DNA of 64,000 bases from CmP2 sp052084925 (GTDB lineage Bacteria; Actinomycetota; Actinomycetes; Actinomycetales; Micrococcaceae): contig JBQDEV010000002.1 in NCBI GenBank assembly GCA_052084925.1, forward strand, positions 248,001-312,000, given 5' to 3'. A model generated the notes under the pieces. The model was not told the DNA's origin. It was given only the letters and a program-made list of their open reading frames with translations, and searched no databases. Positions 58,699 to 64,000 of the stretch are shown here, in pieces. How positions within the stretch are numbered: the first letter of the stretch is position 1; every line of letters starts with the position of its first letter. The translations under genes were made by a program, and so were the position numbers.

Positions 58699-59535
58699 AT
58701 GGCGAACTACACCGCTGCTGACATTAAGGCACTGCGTGAGCGCACCGGTGCCGGCATGATGGACGTCAAGAAGGCTCTGGACGAGGCTAACGGTGATGCC
58801 GAGAAGGCCATCGAGATCATTCGCGTCAAGGGACTCAAGGGTGCCACCAAGCGCGAGGGCCGCTCGGCCGCTGAAGGCCTCATCGCCGCGACCGTCGCCG
58901 ATGGCGCCGGCGTGATGATCGAGATCAACTGCGAGACCGACTTCGTGGCCAAGGCCGACAAGTTCATCAACCTGGGCCACACGGTGCTCGAGGTCGCTGC
59001 CTCCTCCCAGGCAGCCGACGTCGACGCGCTGCTGGCAGCCGAGTACAACGGCCGCACCCTGGGTGACCACGTCACCGAGGAAGGCGCCCTGATGGGCGAG
59101 AAGGTCGTCGTGCGTCGCGTGGCTCGTGTGGAAGGCGCCTTCGTGGATGCCTACCTGCACAAGACCTCCAAGGACCTGCCGGCTCAGGTAGGCGTGCTCA
59201 TGGCTGTGGATTCCGACTCCGCTGAGGCTCAGACTGCAGCCCACGATGTCGCCGTTCACATCGCCGCCATGGCCCCGACCTACCTGTCCCGCGACGAGGT
59301 CGCCGACGACGTGGTGGCCAACGAGCGCCGCATCGCCGAGGAGACCGCTCGCGCCGAGGGCAAGCCGGAGCAGGCCATGCAGAAGATCATCGAAGGACGC
59401 CTGACCGGCTTCTTCAAGGAGATCGTGCTCGAGGACCAGGGCTTTGCCAAGGACCCGAAGGTCTCCGTGGGCAAGGTCCTGGAGCAGGCCGGAACCAAGG
59501 GCGTGAAGTTCGCCCGCTTCCGCGTCGGCAACTGA
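58699..59535 (+). CDS. tsf: Translation elongation factor Ts
   Basis: 278 residues. MANYTAADIKALRERTGAGMMDVKKAL is the canonical start with the EF-Tu-binding TGAGMMD motif; EINCETDFVAK, HVAAMAP-like VHIAAMAPTYL and EGRLTGFFKEIVLEDQGF follow. Nucleotide-exchange factor for EF-Tu. The upstream GTG 58687 is less well placed relative to the family. Followed by a strong terminator. Confidence 0.98.
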   Translation: MANYTAADIKALRERTGAGMMDVKKALDEANGDAEKAIEIIRVKGLKGATKREGRSAAEGLIAATVADGAGVMIEINCETDFVAKADKFINLGHTVLEVAASSQAADVDALLAAEYNGRTLGDHVTEEGALMGEKVVVRRVARVEGAFVDAYLHKTSKDLPAQVGVLMAVDSDSAEAQTAAHDVAVHIAAMAPTYLSRDEVADDVVANERRIAEETARAEGKPEQAMQKIIEGRLTGFFKEIVLEDQGFAKDPKVSVGKVLEQAGTKGVKFARFRVGN

Positions 59536-59594
59536 TCGCAGTAGACTGCACCACAACGTCCGTCGTCGTACAGCGATGATGAACACCTGAAGGA

Positions 59595-59629
59595 GGGGGT
59601 GATCACCACACGGTGGTCACCCCCTTTTT
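59595..59629 (+). terminator. Rho-independent terminator after tsf
   Basis: GGGGGTGATCACC, loop ACAC, GGTGGTCACCCCC, then TTTTT: a 13-pair stem (one G-T) followed by five Ts. Confidence 0.95.
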
Positions 59630-59710
59630 CTCTGCCGAGCATCGCCTTCGGCGCCATCCCCGTCCGCAGCTGCGCGGCACCCCGCGCACGTTCGATGTCT
59701 AGGAGACCCC

Positions 59711-60523
59711 ATGCCGGATCAGCACGCACCGGAGACCAGCTCCACCCCGACCATCAACACCCCCGGCGGTCTGCAGGATGGCCCGGACGCCCAACAACGG
59801 TACAACTCCACAGCGCCCTCCGGGCGACGCCGGGTGTTGCTGAAGCTTTCCGGTGAGGTCTTCGGTGGTGGCAAGGTCGGCATCGACCCGGCCACCGTAC
59901 GTTTCGTGGCGGAGCAGATCGCCGCCGTCAAGAACACGGTCGAAGTCGCCGTCGTCGTCGGTGGGGGCAATTTCTTCCGCGGCGCCGAACTCTCCGAGAA
60001 TGGCATGGACCGTCGCCGCGCCGACTACATGGGCATGCTCGGCACCGTGATGAACTGCCTGGCCCTGCAGGACTTCCTCCTGCAGGCCGGCGTCGACACT
60101 CGTGTCCAGTCCGCCATCTCCATGGAGCAGGTCGCCGAGCCCTACATTCCGCTGCGCGCCATCCGTCACATGCAAAAGAACCGCGTGGTGATCTTCGGCG
60201 CCGGAACCGGACTCCCTTACTTCTCCACCGACACGGTGGCCGCACAACGAGCACTCGAGATCGGCGCCGATGAGGTGCTGATGGCGAAGTCCGGCGTCGA
60301 TGGTGTTTACACCGCAGACCCGAAGAAGGACCCCACCGCCGAGAAATACGACCATCTCACCTACGACGACGCGCTGCTGAAGAACATTCGCGTCATGGAC
60401 CTCACTGCCATGACGATGTGCAAGGACAACACCCTGCCGATGATGGTCTTCGGCATGGAGGGCGACGGCAATGTCACCCGTGCCCTGCGCGGCGAACGCA
60501 TCGGCACCACCGTGACTGTCTGA
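59711..60523 (+). CDS. pyrH: UMP kinase
   Basis: 270 residues, ATG 59711 with AGGAG upstream. RRVLLKLSGEVFGGG (phosphate loop), VVVGGGNFFRGAE, MDRRRADYMGMLGTVMN, GTGLPYFSTDTVAAQRA and KSGVDGVYTADP are the bacterial UMP kinase signatures. About 38 N-terminal residues form a hydrophilic leader longer than usual. Phosphorylates UMP to UDP. Own promoter likely, since a terminator precedes it. Confidence 0.97.
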   Translation: MPDQHAPETSSTPTINTPGGLQDGPDAQQRYNSTAPSGRRRVLLKLSGEVFGGGKVGIDPATVRFVAEQIAAVKNTVEVAVVVGGGNFFRGAELSENGMDRRRADYMGMLGTVMNCLALQDFLLQAGVDTRVQSAISMEQVAEPYIPLRAIRHMQKNRVVIFGAGTGLPYFSTDTVAAQRALEIGADEVLMAKSGVDGVYTADPKKDPTAEKYDHLTYDDALLKNIRVMDLTAMTMCKDNTLPMMVFGMEGDGNVTRALRGERIGTTVTV

Positions 60524-60604
60524 CGCGGCGGTGTCCGCTGGCCCGTAACGGCCCCGCCGTAGCCTAGGATTGAACTCAGACCCATCAACGTCGAAGGAGA
60601 CATC

Positions 60605-61162
60605 GTGACTGAAGAGAATCTGGTCGAAGCCGAGCAGCAGATGGAACGCACCCTGGAAGCCACGCGCGAAGACTTCGCAGGTGTCCGGACCGGCCGAGCC
60701 AACCCCGGACTGTTCTCCAAGGTCATGGTGGACTACTACGGCACCTACACCCCGTTGCAGCAGCTGGCCTCGTTCACCACCCAGGATGCCCGCACCCTGA
60801 TGATCGCTCCCTACGACGTCTCGGCCCTGCGCAACATCGAGAAGGCACTCTCCGACTCCGAGGTGGGCGCCAACCCCTCCAACGACGGCAAGGTCATCCG
60901 CATCGTGATGCCGGAACTGACCGAGGAGCGTCGCAAGGAGTACGTGAAGCTGGTCAAGACCAAGGCCGAGGATCACAAGGTATCCGTGCGCAACACCCGC
61001 CGGAAGACCAAGGAAGCCCTCGACAAGCTCGTCAAGGACGGGGAGATCGGCGAGGACGACGGCGCCCGTGCCGAGAAAGAACTCGACGCACTGACCCGCC
61101 GCTTCACCGAATCCATCGAAGAGATGGCGAAGAACAAGGAACAGGAACTGATGGAGGTCTGA
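60605..61162 (+). CDS. frr: Ribosome recycling factor
   Basis: 185 residues from GTG 60605 (GAAGGAG upstream; TAGGAT at 60565-60570 is a possible -10). RTGRANPGL, VDYYGTYTPLQQLASF, LTEERRKEYVKLVKTKAEDHKVSVRNTRR match the family throughout. Releases post-termination ribosomes together with EF-G. Confidence 0.98.
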   Translation: MTEENLVEAEQQMERTLEATREDFAGVRTGRANPGLFSKVMVDYYGTYTPLQQLASFTTQDARTLMIAPYDVSALRNIEKALSDSEVGANPSNDGKVIRIVMPELTEERRKEYVKLVKTKAEDHKVSVRNTRRKTKEALDKLVKDGEIGEDDGARAEKELDALTRRFTESIEEMAKNKEQELMEV

Positions 61163-61203
61163 TCCGTTCGTCCGCGAACAGATCCCTGACCTGACCGATC
61201 GAT

Positions 61204-62427
61204 ATGTCAGACCCAGCAGACACCGCGACGTCGTCTCCTCGTGAGGAGACGACGTCGTCGTCACACCCCGAGACGGCATCCGGTCCGGTGATCACCGCGC
61301 TGGACGGCTTCCCCGACCCGGTGCACGATCCGGACACGGGGATGATCATTCCGCAGTCCCGCAAGGAACGTAAAGCACTCGAGGCCGCACAGGCCGCCGC
61401 CCAGGCGAACGCGACCGCCAAGGACCGGACCGCCGCTCCCGCAGCGGTGCCGGCAGCCGTGGCCGCGGTGCCCCTGCTCAGCCGCGTGCCTGGCACCGGT
61501 GAGGGAGTCGCCATCGATCCGCGCGGTGGTCACGAAGCCATCGGGATCGATCTCTCCGAAGACGGTGCCCAGGCAGCCCTGGAATCGCCCTTGGAACTGC
61601 CGGCCGCGGAAGAGCCCAAGAAATCGCGAGCCGGACGCAATCTGCCAGCCGCCATCACCACCGGTGTCATCCTGCTGGCCACCGCGATCATCGGGCTGCT
61701 CTATGTCCACCTCGTGCTCGTGGTGCTGATCGTGGTGTTGCTGTTCATGGGGACCTGGGAGATTGCCCGGGCGCTGCGGCCACGAGGGATCGACGTGCCG
61801 GTGGCACCCCTGTGGGTCGCCTCGGCCGCAATGCCGCTCACCGCCTACTTCGGCGGCATCGACGCCATGATGTTCGCCCTGTTCGGCACCATGCTGCTGG
61901 CCCTGTACTGGTCGGTCGTCGAGAGTTCGACGACCCCGGTCGGCACCGTGCTCTCCGCCATGCTGATCCTACTGTGGGTGCCCTTCCTGCTGTCCTTCGG
62001 AGTGGTGCTCCTGCACGAGCCCCAGGGCAGCCTGATGGTGGCGTCGCTGCTGCTGATCGTCGTCGCCAATGACACTGGTGGCTACATTGTTGGCGTGCTG
62101 TTCGGCAAACACCCCATGGCCCCGAAGGTCAGCCCGAAGAAGTCCTGGGAGGGACTTGCCGGCTCCCTAGTGGCGGCGATGGCTGTCGGCGCCGGCTGCT
62201 TCCATTGGGCCCTGCAGGAGCCCTGGTGGATCGGCGCTGCCCTCGGTTTCGCTATCGTCTTCGCCGCCACGGCTGGCGATTTCTCAGAGTCCATGGTCAA
62301 GCGCGAGCTCGACATCAAGGACATGGGGAACTCGCTGCCGGGTCACGGCGGGGCCATGGATCGACTCGATTCGTTGGTCTTCGCCGCCCCCGTCGCCTAT
62401 ACCGTTTTCGTGGTGCTGATGCCATGA
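61204..62427 (+). CDS. cdsA: Phosphatidate cytidylyltransferase
   Basis: 407 residues, of which the first about 135 are an Ala/Thr/Pro-rich cytoplasmic extension unusual in length. Seven to eight membrane segments follow, ending with the complete CTP-transferase signature SMVKRELDIKDMGNSLPGHG and GGAMDRLDS. Makes CDP-diacylglycerol, the donor for the transferase at 52398. No clear ribosome site precedes ATG 61204, so the true start could be downstream (61341 or so). Confidence 0.95.
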   Translation: MSDPADTATSSPREETTSSSHPETASGPVITALDGFPDPVHDPDTGMIIPQSRKERKALEAAQAAAQANATAKDRTAAPAAVPAAVAAVPLLSRVPGTGEGVAIDPRGGHEAIGIDLSEDGAQAALESPLELPAAEEPKKSRAGRNLPAAITTGVILLATAIIGLLYVHLVLVVLIVVLLFMGTWEIARALRPRGIDVPVAPLWVASAAMPLTAYFGGIDAMMFALFGTMLLALYWSVVESSTTPVGTVLSAMLILLWVPFLLSFGVVLLHEPQGSLMVASLLLIVVANDTGGYIVGVLFGKHPMAPKVSPKKSWEGLAGSLVAAMAVGAGCFHWALQEPWWIGAALGFAIVFAATAGDFSESMVKRELDIKDMGNSLPGHGGAMDRLDSLVFAAPVAYTVFVVLMP

Positions 62428-62482
62428 CCGCACGCACCACCCGCCTCGCACCATCGACCGGCATCAAGGGAGCTCATCGACC

Positions 62483-63100
62483 ATGACCGCGAAAGCCCGG
62501 ACCTCCACCCGACGCGGCACCAAACGCGCGCCGTTGTCATCGGACCCCAACGAGGCGAACCCGTTCTCGACCACGTCGCGAAAGAACTACGGGTACGACC
62601 CCAAACAGGTCGATGAGTTCATCCGCCGGGCCCGCCATGCCTACCACGGTGACGGCGCGATGACCGCGGCCGAAGTGCGCTCCACGGCCTTCGATGCCGT
62701 CAAGGGCGGGTACGCCGCCCACCAAGTTGACCAAGTGCTAGATCGGCTGGAGGACGCTTTTCTGCGCACCGAGCGCGATGAGCTCATCCAGAAAAAGGGG
62801 ATGGAAGCCTGGAATACCTCCCTGGATGAACTGATCCGCCGGCTGATGACCCGACTGGACCGCCCCGAGGGGGAGCGCTTCCGGCGCCCCAGCCGCGAGG
62901 AGTCCATGAGTTATCACGTCCAGGACGTGGATACCCTCTGCCGCAAACTGCGCGGACACCTCACCGACGAATCATCCGTGTCAGTGACCGATCTGCGCGT
63001 GGTCTCCTTCCGATCGGTGCAGGGGAGCCAGGGCTATGAAGAGGGCCAGGTCGACGCGTTCATCGAAGACGCGGTCGAGCTGCTGACCGTACTCGACTGA
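62483..63100 (+). CDS. DivIVA-motif protein
   Basis: 205 residues. Two copies of the DivIVA-type segment: KNYGYDPKQVDEFIRRARHAY with VRSTAFDAVKGGYAAHQVDQVLDRLEDAF, and YHVQDVDTLCRKLRGHL with LRVVSFRSVQGSQGYEEGQVDAFIEDA. Proteins of this type sit after cdsA in Micrococcales. Likely cytoplasmic and membrane-curvature or division associated; exact role unknown. Confidence 0.85.
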   Translation: MTAKARTSTRRGTKRAPLSSDPNEANPFSTTSRKNYGYDPKQVDEFIRRARHAYHGDGAMTAAEVRSTAFDAVKGGYAAHQVDQVLDRLEDAFLRTERDELIQKKGMEAWNTSLDELIRRLMTRLDRPEGERFRRPSREESMSYHVQDVDTLCRKLRGHLTDESSVSVTDLRVVSFRSVQGSQGYEEGQVDAFIEDAVELLTVLD

Positions 63101-63143
63101 GCGGGGGAGCGCGACCGGTCGCCCCGGTCGCGGTGCACCTCGA

Positions 63144-63611
63144 CTACGCCTTCAGCTCCAGCACGAGTTCGGTGACGACCTCAGCGCGGGCGTTGGAGAA
63201 GGCCTTGACCTCATCGACCACGGAGAACCCTCGGCGGGTGAGGACCTTCTGCGAACCGATGTTGTCGGCGGGCACATGCGCGCGCACCGGACGTGAGGCG
63301 AATCCTTCAAGGAATTCGTCCACGGCCGCCGTGGTGATGCCCTGACCCCAGAACTGCCGGGCGGTCCAGAACGAGAGCTCCGGAACCTCGTGAAGACCAG
63401 CACACACCAGGGCACCGGCGACCTGGCCGTCATGCTCGATGGTGTACACGACCGAATTCTCGTCACGCAGCAACGCGGACCAGTGAAAATCGAAGACGCC
63501 GCGGTCTCGAGGGTTGCGCGGCGCAAAGGCGGCCATCACATTCGCCTGCTCATCCTGCTGCTGCAGGAAGAACTCGTCGACATCCGCAGAGCGGACCTCA
63601 CGCAGGATCAT
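63144..63611 (-). CDS. GNAT-family N-acetyltransferase
   Basis: 155 residues. GNAT motifs: ILREVRSADVDEFF, VYTIEHDGQVAGALVCAG, ELSFWTARQFWGQGITTAAVDEFLEGF (acetyl-CoA loop QxxGxG-like, here RQFWGQG), VRAHVPADNIGSQKVLTRRGF. Resembles the RimJ/RimL group. Substrate unknown. Convergent with the DivIVA-motif gene. Confidence 0.88.
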   Translation of the reverse strand: MILREVRSADVDEFFLQQQDEQANVMAAFAPRNPRDRGVFDFHWSALLRDENSVVYTIEHDGQVAGALVCAGLHEVPELSFWTARQFWGQGITTAAVDEFLEGFASRPVRAHVPADNIGSQKVLTRRGFSVVDEVKAFSNARAEVVTELVLELKA

Positions 63612-63700
63612 GGTTCTCGTGACCTCCTCGTCACCGTCGGTCGATGTCCTCCTACTCTACGTGGTTCCCGCCGATTCAGCCGACACACAGCGCGGACCTG

Positions 63701-63706
63701 CATAAT
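63701..63706 (+). promoter_or_regulatory. -10 element of rseP, leaderless
   Basis: CATAAT, exactly six bases before the GTG start at 63713; no ribosome site between them. Matches the other leaderless promoters in this window. Confidence 0.45.
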
Positions 63707-63712
63707 GGTGCG

Positions 63713-64000
63713 GTGACTTTCTCCGTGGTGGCCTTCGTGATCGGTGTTCTTGTCGTCGCTGTGGGCATCATCATCTCCATCGCGCTACACGAGATCGGGC
63801 ACCTGGTGCCCGCGAAACTCTTCGGTGTGCGTGTCACCCAGTACATGGTGGGCTTCGGCAAGACCCTGTTCTCCGTCAAACGCGGCGACACCGAATATGG
63901 GATCAAAGCCATTCCGCTCGGCGGCTATGTGGCGATGATCGGGATGTATCCGCCGGCGCATCCGGAACAGGGCGAGCAACCGCGCAACGCCTCCACCGGG
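63713..64000 (+). CDS. rseP: Site-2 protease RseP/RIP metalloprotease (C-terminus beyond window)
   Basis: 96 codons are visible. First membrane segment VAFVIGVLVVAVGIIISIA contains the zinc motif ALHEIGHLVPAKLFGVRV; VGFGKTLFSVKRGDTEYGIKAIPLGGYVAMIGM follows as in all M50B proteases. Cleaves anti-sigma factors and other membrane proteins within the membrane. In many actinobacteria dxr lies just before it; here a GNAT gene and a DivIVA-motif gene do instead. Confidence 0.93.
   Translation, partial: MTFSVVAFVIGVLVVAVGIIISIALHEIGHLVPAKLFGVRVTQYMVGFGKTLFSVKRGDTEYGIKAIPLGGYVAMIGMYPPAHPEQGEQPRNASTG

Noticed and set aside
59699..61279. 526-codon frame antisense to pyrH and frr
   Set aside because: Spans two certain genes and their gap; low-complexity His/Gly content, no recognisable domain.
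1..64000. Insertion sequences, rRNA genes, replication origin, integration sites
   Set aside because: No transposase, terminal repeat, rRNA or DnaA-box cluster was recognised, and the tRNA genes show no flanking direct repeats.

Overview
The window is a 64 kb piece of a high-GC Gram-positive chromosome, most likely an actinomycete of the order Micrococcales. The evidence is the block rpsB-tsf-pyrH-frr-cdsA followed by an rseP start, a DivIVA-motif protein, an actinobacterial-type holin-family protein, frequent GTG/TTG starts, and several promoters whose -10 hexamer lies six bases before the start codon (leaderless mRNAs). No insertion sequence, CRISPR array, prophage, rRNA or clear pseudogene was seen. 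Genus-level assignment is not possible from sequence reading alone.

Region 1 (1-29.5 kb) is a catabolic accessory region. It starts with a partial GMC oxidoreductase resembling MftG and its IclR regulator. Next come three SDRs, a two-subunit CoA transferase, two NDMA-dependent (mycofactocin-type) alcohol dehydrogenases flanking an aldehyde dehydrogenase, a UGSC-family protein with an uncharacterised partner, a zinc alcohol dehydrogenase and an amidohydrolase. A Dpp-type ABC transporter, two NtaA/DszA-type flavin monooxygenases, two substrate-binding lipoproteins and a second complete Dpp-type transporter follow. A 17-bp palindrome, CTTCCRNNNNNYGGAAG (core TTCC-N7-GGAA), recurs in almost every upstream region of this block and suggests a single regulon, probably of the local IclR protein. 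The likely scheme is uptake of an unknown small amide or heteroatom compound, monooxygenase cleavage, then alcohol, aldehyde, acid and CoA-ester steps.

Region 2 (29.6-36 kb) holds a small CxxC protein, a sirtuin, dnaG, a PepSY-like acidic lipoprotein, a lipoprotein serpin, tRNA-Asn and a membrane protein. Region 3 (36-42.6 kb) is a second catabolic island: IclR regulator, a dehydrogenase/RraA-like aldolase fusion, a TRAP-type large permease with a small membrane partner, a stand-alone RraA-like protein, a TetR regulator and a split thiamine-diphosphate decarboxylase.

Region 4 (42.6-52.3 kb) is an envelope module: a YdcF/SanA-like protein, an Asp-rich exported protein with WDDDD repeats, a histidine kinase and response regulator, and an opposing four-gene operon (FPLSTYPMFS protein, HTTM-domain protein, P-loop protein, ABC-exporter-like protein without a Walker A motif). 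Direct repeats of TGAGA (CTCAT read in the direction of the genes) with an exact 11-bp period occur at four places: upstream of the PepSY-lipoprotein/serpin pair, the WDDDD protein, the P-loop gene and the four-gene operon. This is the geometry of an OmpR-family operator and ties the kinase/regulator pair to envelope protein genes 10 kb away. It is the best candidate here for an undescribed system.

Region 5 (52.4-64 kb) is conserved core: CDP-alcohol phosphatidyltransferase, DMT-type transporter, two glycosyltransferases around a CAT-anticodon tRNA, an M23 peptidase-like protein, the translation/nucleotide block, cdsA, a DivIVA-motif protein, a GNAT acetyltransferase and the start of rseP.
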